Shown here piece by piece: positions 26,203 through 33,723 of a DNA stretch of 64,000 nt. Made by a program: the position numbers and the translations under genes. Under the pieces are notes generated by a model that did no database searches, was not told where the DNA came from, and saw nothing but the letters and a program-made list of their open reading frames with translations. Within the stretch, counting starts at the first letter, position 1. The number at the start of each line of letters is the position of its first letter. This DNA is from Clostridium beijerinckii HUN142 (GTDB lineage: Bacteria > Bacillota > Clostridia > Clostridiales > Clostridiaceae), in NCBI RefSeq assembly GCF_000621745.1, contig NZ_JHXK01000029.1, positions 19,415 to 83,414 of the forward strand, given 5' to 3'.

Positions 26203-27199
26203 ATATAAAAATAAATATTTTCATTTAGTGTTTAGAATTTTAAATCTAGCAAAAAATGGACTTTATAAAGATGAAATTATAAGGCTTATTGAAGACGAGG
26301 AGTACGATGAAAAAGTAATAGGAAAAGACTTTAAAACTTTTGAAGGAATGATTTTAAATCGATATGGTAAAGAGGATAATTTCAATTTTTTAGAAGAAAG
26401 AGAAGGAAAATATTATAGTATTTTAAATAGTGAAGATAGTATACCTCTTAAAGTCAGATTTTCAAAGCTAGAAAAATCCTGGCTTAATGGAATGATTAAG
26501 GAACCAGTAGTACAAGCTTTACTTGGAAAAGAAACCTTAAAAAAATTAGAAACAGCTTTGACAGATATGAAAGAAAAGGGAAGTAATCAAATAATAGAAT
26601 TTACAAATAAAGTACAAAATGGCTTTGATATTGATTTAGAAAAATTAAGTAAGGATTTCTATACTATTTTGGAAGGTATAATTAATGAGAAGCCTATATT
26701 ATATTCTAATGTAGATAAAAACGGCAATGAATATAATAACCAATTAGCAATTCCAATTAGAATTGAGTATTCATTAAAAGATGATAAATTTAGAGCATCC
26801 CTATATTCTTTAGATGAGAAACGATCTATATTAGTTAATTTACATACCTTAAAGGAAGTTAAAATAGCCAATAATGTAGATTCGAATATAAAAAGAAAAG
26901 ATGTTCTTAAGAAATTAAAGGAAAAGAAATACTCAGAAGTTCCAATTACAATTGAACTTGAAGATATTAGGGGAGCTATGGAAAGGTGTTTTATGAGTTT
27001 TTCTTCATTTGAAAGAAATTCTAGAACCATTTCAAAAAATAAATATGAAATAGATATTTATTATTATACCTTTGAAGAAGATGAGGTTATAAGGAAAATA
27101 ATGTCCTTAGGTCCATATGTTAAAGTAAAGGCGCCTAATAGGGTTAGAGAGATTATTATTGATAAGATTAAAAGAGCATTTATGTATGAAACAACTTAA
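26186..27199 (+). CDS. WYL-domain transcriptional regulator 2
   Basis: 337 residues, overlapping the preceding gene by 17 bp, so translationally coupled. The N-terminus has a putative winged helix (FHLVFRILNLAKNGLYKDEI). The WYL-like core is RIEYSLKDDKFRASLYSLDE then ILVNLHTLKEVKI (residues ~190-232) and the WCX-like end is SLGPYVKVKAPNRVREIIID. The pair probably acts as a heteromer, as for PafB/PafC. A terminator follows, separating it from the Y RNA region. Confidence 0.75.
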   Translation: MELFHEYKNKYFHLVFRILNLAKNGLYKDEIIRLIEDEEYDEKVIGKDFKTFEGMILNRYGKEDNFNFLEEREGKYYSILNSEDSIPLKVRFSKLEKSWLNGMIKEPVVQALLGKETLKKLETALTDMKEKGSNQIIEFTNKVQNGFDIDLEKLSKDFYTILEGIINEKPILYSNVDKNGNEYNNQLAIPIRIEYSLKDDKFRASLYSLDEKRSILVNLHTLKEVKIANNVDSNIKRKDVLKKLKEKKYSEVPITIELEDIRGAMERCFMSFSSFERNSRTISKNKYEIDIYYYTFEEDEVIRKIMSLGPYVKVKAPNRVREIIIDKIKRAFMYETT

Positions 27200-27249
27200 G
27201 GTATGGAAAATATAAATAAGTTATCTTAATTATATATAATCAAGAAATA

Positions 27250-27288
27250 GAGCTGGAAGTTAAAAAGACTTCGGGCTCTTTTGTTTTA
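27250..27288 (+). terminator. Intrinsic terminator after the WYL pair
   Basis: GAGC..GAAGT (27250-27260) pairs with ACTTC..GCTC (27268-27278), followed by TTTTGTTTT. The regulators and the Y RNA/rsr operon are therefore separate units. Confidence 0.75.
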
Positions 27289-27340
27289 CAGTATATATGC
27301 TACTTAAGTGTATTTAGATTATTTTTATTGAGACAGGTGT

Positions 27341-27372
27341 TTGACATTTTACTGGTACTAATGGATTATAAT
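27341..27372 (+). promoter_or_regulatory. Candidate activator-dependent promoter of the Y RNA-rsr-rtcB unit
   Basis: Perfect TTGACA (27341-27346) and TATAAT (27367-27372) are separated by 20 bp, three more than optimal. Long spacers often make a promoter depend on an activator; the WYL pair is the obvious candidate. Transcription would start near 27379, ~70 nt before the first Y RNA. Confidence 0.5.
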
Positions 27373-27448
27373 TCAAAAGATGCAAAGTTTTTGTCTGTAA
27401 GAAAATTATAGAAATAATATAATAAGTATTGTAGTCGAGAGGACAAAG

Positions 27449-27595
27449 CAATAAGGAAGTGAATATTTAAGTTACTTCGTTTTAAATATAGGTGTCACTG
27501 GTTCGATTCCAGTCTCATAATTCTTAAAAAAGTTGTGAGTAGCTCAGCAGGTAGAGCACTAATAGATTATACTTAAATAACTTTTCTCCTTATTA
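27449..27595 (+). ncRNA. Y RNA 1 (YrlA-like, tRNA-mimic module)
   Basis: Terminal stem AATAAGGA (27450-27457)/TCCTTATT (27587-27594) and inner stem ATTTAAGT (27465-27472)/ACTTAAAT (27571-27578), followed by UUACUUCG. The apical part is a circularly permuted tRNA-like fold: T arm ACTGG-TTCGATT-CCAGT (27497-27513), a 7-bp acceptor-type helix CTCATAA/TTGTGAG closed by a loop (27514-27539), and D arm GCTC-8 nt-GAGC (27542-27557). Bacterial Y RNAs of the YrlA family have this design and bind Ro60/Rsr, which is encoded just downstream. Confidence 0.82.
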
Positions 27596-27614
27596 AATTG
27601 TTGTATTGATGAAA

Positions 27615-27752
27615 AAATATGGCAGTGTATATTTAAGTTACTTCGTTTTAGGGGTGGTAATATTGGTTCGAATCCAATTGCATATTTTAATATGTATAGT
27701 AGAAGGGATAACACACCACCAGAATACTTAAATAGCTTTTTTCTCCATATTT
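27615..27752 (+). ncRNA. Y RNA 2 (T-arm-bearing, degenerate D arm)
   Basis: Terminal stem AAATATGG (27615-27622)/CCATATTT (27745-27752) and inner stem ATTTAAGT (27631-27638)/ACTTAAAT (27726-27733), followed by UUACUUCG. It carries GGTGGT (~27653)/ACCACC (~27715), T arm ATTGG-TTCGAAT-CCAAT (27662-27678), and a 6-bp closed helix GCATAT/ATATGT. The D-arm position (AGTAGAAGGGATAACA) does not form the canonical GCUC/GAGC stem, so this module is a diverged tRNA mimic. Confidence 0.75.
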
Positions 27753-27768
27753 CATAGAGATTAAAATT

Positions 27769-27983
27769 AGATGTGGCAGCGCATATTTGAGTTACTTCGT
27801 AAAAGGAAAATTATAATTAAAATATTAAGTTAAAGGAATGGTTTAAATTTAGAAATAAACAATACAAACTTAATGCTTTAGTAAGATTAAAATAATTCCT
27901 AAAGTAACTTTATTTCAGAGAGAAGAGTGATACCATTGGGCTAGCTAAGTGTAAACAACTCAGGTAGATTTACTCCACAATCT
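27769..27983 (+). ncRNA. Y RNA 3 (long, non-tRNA-like apical domain)
   Basis: AGATGTGG (27769-27776) pairs with CCACAATCT (27975-27983, one bulged A), and ATTTGAGT (27785-27792) pairs with ACTCAGGT (27958-27965), again followed by UUACUUCG. The ~155-nt apical part lacks T or D arms. It contains a long stem AAGTTAAAGGAAT (27826 region)/ATTCCTAAAGTAACTT (27895 region) and a smaller hairpin CTTA..TAAG. The shared foot with an unrelated head argues that it is a Ro-bound RNA of different function. Confidence 0.6.
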
Positions 27984-27990
27984 AATTAAA

Positions 27991-28074
27991 TTAAGGGAAG
28001 TGCATGAAGGTGTTACTTCGGAGTAAAGATAATTGCAATAAAAGCAATGAACACTTTTAGGTTTTCTCCCTTAT
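27991..28074 (+). ncRNA. Y RNA 4 (minimal, two-hairpin head)
   Basis: Terminal stem TAAGGGA (27992-27998)/TCCCTTA (28067-28073); inner stem AAGGTGTT (28007-28014)/AACACTTT (28050-28057), followed by UUACUUCG as in the others. Here UUACU-UCGG-AGUAA folds into its own hairpin, and a second hairpin ATTGC/GCAAT (28031-28047) follows. About 84 nt, with no tRNA-like module. Confidence 0.65.
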
Positions 28075-28116
28075 TGTTTTAAATTTTTTCTTCACAAGTA
28101 GGACGCAAAGGATATA

Positions 28117-28208
28117 AATCAATTTAATTAAAATTGATTTAACATGATGATAAGAGTATTAGTATGGTGCAACTCCATAAGTCATCTGAAAAATATAACT
28201 TCATCATT
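28117..28208 (+). other. Further potential RNA structure between Y RNA 4 and rsr
   Basis: AAATCAATTT/AAAATTGATTT forms a hairpin (28117-28141). ATGATGA (28144-28150) is complementary to TCATCAT (28201-28207) enclosing ATGG-7 nt-CCAT, just before the rsr ribosome site. It may be an rsr leader structure. The shared Y RNA foot is absent here. Confidence 0.3.
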
Positions 28209-28225
28209 GAAAGGAGCAAATTAAA

Positions 28226-29686
28226 ATGTCAAAATTTAATTTTTTTAAAAACACAACAGTAAATACAGTAAATAAGGAAGGCCATGTGGCTTTTAAAATG
28301 GAACTGAAGGAAAAATTAATAACTGAAGTTTTAACAAGTTTCTTTAATGAAGGAAAGTTTTATGGAGATAATTCTTTAGAAATAGTTAATGATTTAAGAA
28401 ATGTTATTAAGATAGATCCGAAATTTGCAGCAAATTTGGCCATATATGCTAGAAAAGAAATTCATTTACGAAGCATTTCTCATGTTATGGCTGCAGAGCT
28501 TGCTCATGATGTGCAGGGAAAGAAGTATGTTAGAAGAGTTTTAAGCGAAATCGTTGAAAGAGTAGATGATATGGCGGAAATTTTAAGTTATTACTTAAAT
28601 GTATATGGTAAACCAATTCCAAATTCACTCAAGAAAGGTTTAGGTGATTCTTTCATAAGATTTGATGAGTATTCTCTTGCAAAATACAATAGAGCAAAGG
28701 AGATTAAACTTAAGGACATAGTAAATTTAGTTCATCCAAAACCAAGTACAGGTAAGCAAAGCGATATGTTTAAGAGATTACTTGAGGATAACTTAGAAAC
28801 ACCATTTACATGGGAAACAATGCTTTCAAGTGAGGGCAATAACAAGAATACTTGGGAAAAATTAATTGATAGCAATAAGCTTGGTTATATGGCTATACTT
28901 CGTAATTTGAGAAACATCATTAAAGCTGAACCAGATAATATAGAAAAGGTATATGAAATTTTAGAAAATGAGAATAGAGTTAAAAATAGCAAGCAGCTAC
29001 CTTTTAGATATTATTCAGCATTTAAAGTATTATCAAATGAAGGATTAGGAACATCAAAAATTTATGATGTATTGGAAAATGCAATCAGATTTTCTACAGA
29101 CAACATAGAGCGACTTAGTGGTAAGACTTTTATATCAGCTGATGTATCAGGTTCTATGAGAAGTACGCTAAGTAGAAAAAGTGATACTACTTGTGCTGAA
29201 ATAGGTACTGTTCTTATGGCGATTGCAAATAGCATTTGTGATGAAGCTATAACAAGTACTTTTGATACAAGATTTAAAATAATTCCTTTTGCAGCTACAA
29301 ATGGAATTATAGCTAATGCAAATTCTATAAGTGTTACAGGCGGAGGGACAAATCTTTCATTGCCAATATATCATTTGTTAGATAATAAAATTTATGTTGA
29401 TAGAATAATAATTCTATCAGACAACGAAATAAATTATGGATATGCTAGAGTATGCCAAGATTTGATAAATCAATATAGAAAGCAAGTAAATCCTAATGTC
29501 TGGGTACATGCAATTGACCTTTTAGGTTACGGCACACAGCAATTTAAAGGAGACAAAGTAAATATAATTGCAGGCTGGAATGAAAAAATACTAGAATTCA
29601 TACCAAATGTAGAAAATGGTCTTAGCAATATAAAGGACAAGATTGAAGAGTATTATTTTAAGGAAAAATTAGAATTGATTATATAG
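28226..29686 (+). CDS. rsr: TROVE-domain Ro60/Rsr RNA-binding protein
   Basis: 486 residues. The N-terminal ~290 residues are HEAT-like TROVE repeats (AIYARKEIHLRSISHVMAAE; LKKGLGDSFIRFDEYSLAKY; MAILRNLRNIIK) that form the ring binding Y RNA and misfolded RNA. The C-terminal vWA domain has a complete MIDAS: DVSGS (~residue 306), GGGTNLSLP, and LSDNE. In bacteria Rsr works with Y RNA and exoribonuclease in RNA quality control. Here it lies between four Y RNAs upstream and one downstream, and 168 bp before rtcB. AAGGAG precedes ATG. Confidence 0.92.
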   Translation: MSKFNFFKNTTVNTVNKEGHVAFKMELKEKLITEVLTSFFNEGKFYGDNSLEIVNDLRNVIKIDPKFAANLAIYARKEIHLRSISHVMAAELAHDVQGKKYVRRVLSEIVERVDDMAEILSYYLNVYGKPIPNSLKKGLGDSFIRFDEYSLAKYNRAKEIKLKDIVNLVHPKPSTGKQSDMFKRLLEDNLETPFTWETMLSSEGNNKNTWEKLIDSNKLGYMAILRNLRNIIKAEPDNIEKVYEILENENRVKNSKQLPFRYYSAFKVLSNEGLGTSKIYDVLENAIRFSTDNIERLSGKTFISADVSGSMRSTLSRKSDTTCAEIGTVLMAIANSICDEAITSTFDTRFKIIPFAATNGIIANANSISVTGGGTNLSLPIYHLLDNKIYVDRIIILSDNEINYGYARVCQDLINQYRKQVNPNVWVHAIDLLGYGTQQFKGDKVNIIAGWNEKILEFIPNVENGLSNIKDKIEEYYFKEKLELII

Positions 29687-29695
29687 ACAAAAATA

Positions 29696-29835
29696 GTAAG
29701 GGGAAGTGTATATTTAAGTTACTTCGATTTTAACGATAGATGTCACCGGTTCGAACCCGGTCTTATAATTTGGAAAGATTATAAGTAGCTCAGGTGGTAG
29801 AGCACTAAATACTTAAATAGTTTTTCTCCCCTTAA
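29696..29835 (+). ncRNA. Y RNA 5 (YrlA-like, best tRNA mimic), between rsr and rtcB
   Basis: Terminal stem TAAGGGGA (29697-29704)/TCCCCTTA (29827-29834); inner stem ATTTAAGT (29712-29719)/ACTTAAAT (29811-29818), followed by UUACUUCG. T arm ACCGG-TTCGAAC-CCGGT (29745-29761); perfect 7-bp acceptor-type helix CTTATAA/TTATAAG closed by a 10-nt loop (29762-29785); D arm GCTC-AGGTGGTA-GAGC (29788-29803). It is embedded in the rsr-rtcB intergenic region, so it is probably processed from the operon mRNA. Confidence 0.85.
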
Positions 29836-29854
29836 TTTTAGAGGAGTAATATTT

Positions 29855-31078
29855 ATGATAGAAGTTAGAGGAAAATATAATACTGCAAAAGTATTTACAG
29901 ATAATATAGAAATAGAAGCAATTGAACAATTAAAAGAATTATGTAATCAGCCTTTTGTAGAGGGCTGTAAGGTTAGAATAATGCCTGATACGCATAAAGG
30001 GGCAAGTTGTGTTATTGGATTTACAGCTGATTTGGGTGATAAAGTCATTCCTAATATTGTAGGAGTTGATATTGGATGCGGGATGTTAACTGTAAATTTA
30101 GGAATAGTAGATGTTGATTTAGAAAAGCTAGATGAGATTATTCATAAATATATTCCATCAGGAATGAATGTCCATGAAGGAAGAGTAGTTAGATTTCCAG
30201 AATTACAAAATTTAAAATGTTATAGGAGCTTGAAAAATACTAAAAGAATTGAGCGAAGTATCGGCACTTTAGGTGGAGGAAATCACTTTATTGAAATAAA
30301 TGAAAGTGCTGATGGCATAAAGTATCTTGTGATTCACTCAGGAAGCAGAAATTTAGGAACACAAGTGGCTAGCATTTATCAAAATCTTGCAATAGATTTA
30401 TGCAGTGGTAAAGGTGATTACTTTGTTAAAAGAGAAAAAATAATTAGTGAATATAAAGCTGATGGGCGTAGAAAAGAAATCCAGAAAGCTTTAAAAGATT
30501 TAGAAGCACTATATAATGACTTAATGCCAAGCTACCCAAAAGAGTTGTGCTTTTTAAGTGGAGATTATAGGAAGGATTATCTACATGATATGAATATCTG
30601 CCAAGAATATGCTGTCTTAAATAGAAACACAATGGCAGATATAATTTTGAAAAAGATGTTTGGAAAAGGCTTTGATGAATTTGAAGCATTTTCTACTACT
30701 CATAATTATATAAATTTCAAAGACAATATAATTAGAAAAGGAAGTATTTCAGCCTATGAAGAAGAAAAAGTATTAATTCCCCTTAATATGAGAGATGGAA
30801 GCATAATTGCAATAGGGAAAGGTAATCCAGATTGGAATTACTCAGCACCACATGGGGCAGGCCGTATTATGAGCAGGACTAAAGCTAAGGAAAAAGTCAA
30901 TTTGGAAGAATTTAAGGCTTCAATGGAAGGGATTTTTACAACTTCAGTTACAGAAGCGACAATTGATGAAGCTCCAATGGTGTATAAGCCTAAGGAAGAA
31001 ATACTTGAAAATATTTCTGAGACTGTTGATATTATTGAAATAATCAAACCAATTTATAATTTTAAAGCTCAAGGGTAA
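29855..31078 (+). CDS. rtcB: RNA-splicing ligase RtcB
   Basis: 407 residues. RtcB joins 2',3'-cyclic phosphate (or 3'-phosphate) ends to 5'-OH ends with GTP and Mn2+. Landmarks: VDIGCGM (metal site, ~residue 72), GTLGGGNHFIEI, HSGSRNLG, and SAPHGAGR with the GMP-accepting His at about residue 333. The length fits the shorter bacterial RtcB subgroup. Unlike proteobacterial rtcBA, no RtcA cyclase is present; Rsr, Y RNAs and nucleotidyltransferases are the neighbours. GAGGAG precedes ATG. Confidence 0.95.
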   Translation: MIEVRGKYNTAKVFTDNIEIEAIEQLKELCNQPFVEGCKVRIMPDTHKGASCVIGFTADLGDKVIPNIVGVDIGCGMLTVNLGIVDVDLEKLDEIIHKYIPSGMNVHEGRVVRFPELQNLKCYRSLKNTKRIERSIGTLGGGNHFIEINESADGIKYLVIHSGSRNLGTQVASIYQNLAIDLCSGKGDYFVKREKIISEYKADGRRKEIQKALKDLEALYNDLMPSYPKELCFLSGDYRKDYLHDMNICQEYAVLNRNTMADIILKKMFGKGFDEFEAFSTTHNYINFKDNIIRKGSISAYEEEKVLIPLNMRDGSIIAIGKGNPDWNYSAPHGAGRIMSRTKAKEKVNLEEFKASMEGIFTTSVTEATIDEAPMVYKPKEEILENISETVDIIEIIKPIYNFKAQG

Positions 31079-31142
31079 TTAGAATATTTAAATCACTGAT
31101 TTCAAAATTATTTTTTCTAAAATAAGTTAGGAGCTGAGGATA

Positions 31143-31169
31143 ATGATTTGGAGAGATGACGCCTTGTAA
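31143..31169 (+). CDS. Possible leader peptide (8 codons)
   Basis: ATG 31143 opens MIWRDDAL and stops at TAA 31167-31169, with AGGAG at 31129-31133 (9-nt spacer). Its 3' end lies inside the hairpin CGCCT (31160-31164)/AGGCG (31073-offset: 31173-31177), which contains the GGAGG ribosome site of the next gene. Translation of the peptide would open that hairpin, so it may couple expression of the next gene to ribosome flow. Confidence 0.35.
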   Translation: MIWRDDAL

Positions 31170-31182
31170 CGGAGGCGATATA

Positions 31183-31509
31183 ATGTCAAGAAGTTATAAA
31201 AAAACACCGGTTTATCAAGATGGATATGGATTAAAGTCTTTATATTGGTATAAGAGGTCTGCAAATAAGAAGATCCGCAGAACCACTGAAATTCATAGTG
31301 GAAAATCATATAGGAAGGTTTATGATACTTGGACATTCCGTGATTATGTTTTTAGAGAAACTTTGAATGAATATAAGATTGAACTTGAAAGAGATCTTAA
31401 AAGTTGTCTGATAGTTTATGGAAGTTATGATAATTTTCCTAATTATTATAAAAAAAGGCTTGATGATAAAGATTTTAGGTTATGGAAAAAGATTTATTAT
31501 TGGAAATAA
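31183..31509 (+). CDS. Small basic SRSYKK-family protein of unknown function
   Basis: 108 residues from ATG 31183 (GGAGG at 31171-31175). It is very rich in Lys, Arg, Tyr and Trp: SRSYKKTPVYQDGYG, then KRSANKKIRR, and a C-terminus RLWKKIYYWK. Similar short SRSYKK-type proteins occur in phage and bacterial genomes without known function. The charge suggests nucleic-acid binding. Its position between rtcB and two nucleotidyltransferases makes an RNA-repair accessory role plausible but unproven. Confidence 0.7.
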   Translation: MSRSYKKTPVYQDGYGLKSLYWYKRSANKKIRRTTEIHSGKSYRKVYDTWTFRDYVFRETLNEYKIELERDLKSCLIVYGSYDNFPNYYKKRLDDKDFRLWKKIYYWK

Positions 31510-31635
31510 TTATTTTAGCATTACCTTATGTGTATAATGTAATGCTAAAATGCAATTTATAAGTATCATAGATGAAGTGTATAGATGAATAATAATTTAT
31601 TGGATTACATATTTAACTGTTGGGAGGGACTGAGT

Positions 31636-32415
31636 ATGGATAAAGTAATACAAGCTCAATTAAGAGATATAGAAGAAAAAAATAATGTAAAAATACTATA
31701 TGCAATAGAGTCAGGAAGTCGAGGCTGGGGATTTGAATCTAAGGATAGTGATTTTGATGTGAGATTTATTTATATACATCCAGTTGAATGGTATTTAAGT
31801 GTATTTGAAGGCCCTGATATTATTGAAATACCTGTAGATGAGGTGCTAGATGTTAATGGATGGGATCTTCGAAAAGCATTAAAACTAATGTACAGGTCAA
31901 ATGCATCTTTATTAGAATGGCTATCATCGCCAATTACCTACAGGCAAAATCAAGAGCTTGTAAAAGAATTAAGACAGGTGGCAGAAAAGTACTTTTCACC
32001 AATATCAGTCACATACCATTATATAAATATTGCAAAGAAAAGCTTTGATGGATTGGAAGGCCTAAATAATGTTAACATCAAAAAGCTTTTTTATGTTATT
32101 AGGCCAATTTTATCATGTATGTGGATAGAGAATTTCAATACAATTCCACCTATGAATTTACAAGCAATGATGAAAGAAGTTAAAATGGATGACAAAGTCA
32201 AGACGATAATAGAAGAACTTGTTACTATCAAAGCTGATAGGATAGAGTCAGACACGATAAAACAACCTACAGAATTAATGGAATTCTTAAGAGACAAGCT
32301 AGAATATTATTATAGTTATGCAAAAAATATTAGAACTGAAAAAGAAAGAGATTCTAGTATCCTAAATGAATTTTTCTATAAGACTATTAAAGAATATAGT
32401 GGTGATATAGAATGA
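31636..32415 (+). CDS. Predicted nucleotidyltransferase 1 (COG3541/YcgL type)
   Basis: 259 residues from ATG 31636 (GGGAGG 8 nt upstream; the ATG at 31585 lacks a site). The polymerase-beta-type catalytic motif is ESGSRGWGFESKDSDFDVRF (Gly-Ser helix then DxD, residues ~22-41). The helical remainder is typical of COG3541. Members are often linked with RtcB-containing RNA-repair operons. It overlaps the next gene by 4 bp (ATGA). Confidence 0.85.
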   Translation: MDKVIQAQLRDIEEKNNVKILYAIESGSRGWGFESKDSDFDVRFIYIHPVEWYLSVFEGPDIIEIPVDEVLDVNGWDLRKALKLMYRSNASLLEWLSSPITYRQNQELVKELRQVAEKYFSPISVTYHYINIAKKSFDGLEGLNNVNIKKLFYVIRPILSCMWIENFNTIPPMNLQAMMKEVKMDDKVKTIIEELVTIKADRIESDTIKQPTELMEFLRDKLEYYYSYAKNIRTEKERDSSILNEFFYKTIKEYSGDIE

Positions 32416-33425
32416 ATAAAGTAACAAAGGAAATTTTAAATAAAGAGGAATATAAATTTATACATTCAAATGAAAACTTAGGAGAAAACATAATATACTT
32501 AACACTTTCAGGGTCAATTGGATATGGTACTAATATAGATAATAGTGATGTAGATTTACGAGGAATTACAATTGAAAGAAAAGAAAATATATATGGATTT
32601 CAAAGTTTTGAACAATTTGAAGATACAGCAACTGATACTGTTATATATGGACTTAGGAAATTTGTTTCATTAGCATTAAAGGGAAATCCTAATATTCTTG
32701 AATTATTAGGTACTAAGGATGAGCATATTATATATATGAATAAATATGGGGAGGCATTACGTAAAAATAGAGGGTTGTTCTTATCAAAAAGAGTGATACA
32801 CACTTTTGGTAATTATGCTACTGCACAATTAAGAAGACTGCAAAATGCCTTAGCAAGGGATGAGTATCCGAAGGAAGAAAAGGAGAAGCATATACTTAAT
32901 ACAATAAATAATCAAATGAATCATTTTTCATCTAATTATACAGAGTTTCCAAAGGGGAGTATAAAATTATATATTGATAAATCTGATAAAAAGGAAGCAG
33001 AGATATTAATGGACATTCATATAGATAAGTATTCTTTAAGAGATTTTAAAAGTATATACTCAGAAATGAGTAATATTGTTCACGATTATGATAAGCTTAA
33101 TCATAGGAATAGAAAAAAAGATGAGGGGAAGCTCTTAAAACATGCTATGCACTTAATAAGGCTCCTAATTATGGGAACAGAAATATTAAAAACTCATGAA
33201 ATCAACACTTATCGAGAGAAAGAACATGATTTATTAATGGATATCAGAAAAGGCAAGTATAGTTATGATGAATTGTTTAAGTTAGTCGAGTTATATGATT
33301 TTAATTTTAAAGAAGCATCAGTTAATACTACATTGCCTAAAGAACCAGATGAGAGGAAAGTTGAAGAATTATTGATTTCTTTGTATGAGAGATATTATAA
33401 TGGTACAAGAAAAATTATTAAGTAG
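32412..33425 (+). CDS. Predicted nucleotidyltransferase 2 (COG3541-like)
   Basis: 337 residues with the motif LSGSIGYGTNIDNSDVDLRG (GS plus DxD, residues ~32-51) and a long helical C-terminus that includes LLKHAMHLIRLLIMG, a HEPN-like segment seen in this family. It overlaps nucleotidyltransferase 1 by 4 bp, so the two are co-translated and may form a complex. Both keep the catalytic Asp pair. The substrate is unknown; RNA 3' ends are an inference from context. Confidence 0.83.
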   Translation: MNKVTKEILNKEEYKFIHSNENLGENIIYLTLSGSIGYGTNIDNSDVDLRGITIERKENIYGFQSFEQFEDTATDTVIYGLRKFVSLALKGNPNILELLGTKDEHIIYMNKYGEALRKNRGLFLSKRVIHTFGNYATAQLRRLQNALARDEYPKEEKEKHILNTINNQMNHFSSNYTEFPKGSIKLYIDKSDKKEAEILMDIHIDKYSLRDFKSIYSEMSNIVHDYDKLNHRNRKKDEGKLLKHAMHLIRLLIMGTEILKTHEINTYREKEHDLLMDIRKGKYSYDELFKLVELYDFNFKEASVNTTLPKEPDERKVEELLISLYERYYNGTRKIIK

Positions 33426-33723
33426 ATAAGTTAGTTTAAATCAGTAAAATAGATTTAGCCAGAATGAGTATATAGATTAGTTTGAGAAGGTATGATACTT
33501 GTTTATAATGATTTAGAGATAATTTATAGTTTGATTTTAATATTTATCTTGTTCAGTTAAAACAAATTTATATTAATAGTGTTATTAGAAAGGTAAAAGA
33601 TGGACATAGCTATATTGAGTATATAAGTTTAATATTGAACTTATGAAAAGTATTTAAAATTTAAAATGGATGTTTATAGTTGTTAATTAAAAAAACTGAA
33701 GGATCTTTAGGAGGTAAAATTCT

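Noticed and set aside
27497..27557. True tRNA gene
   Set aside because: T-arm and D-arm motifs are present but in reversed order with a closed acceptor helix and no anticodon arm or CCA end; the surrounding Y RNA stem explains the structure better. The same applies to 29745-29803.
27420..28220. CRISPR array
   Set aside because: GTTACTTCG and ACTTAAAT motifs recur, but spacing is irregular (60-200 nt), units pair with each other as RNA stems, and no cas genes are present.
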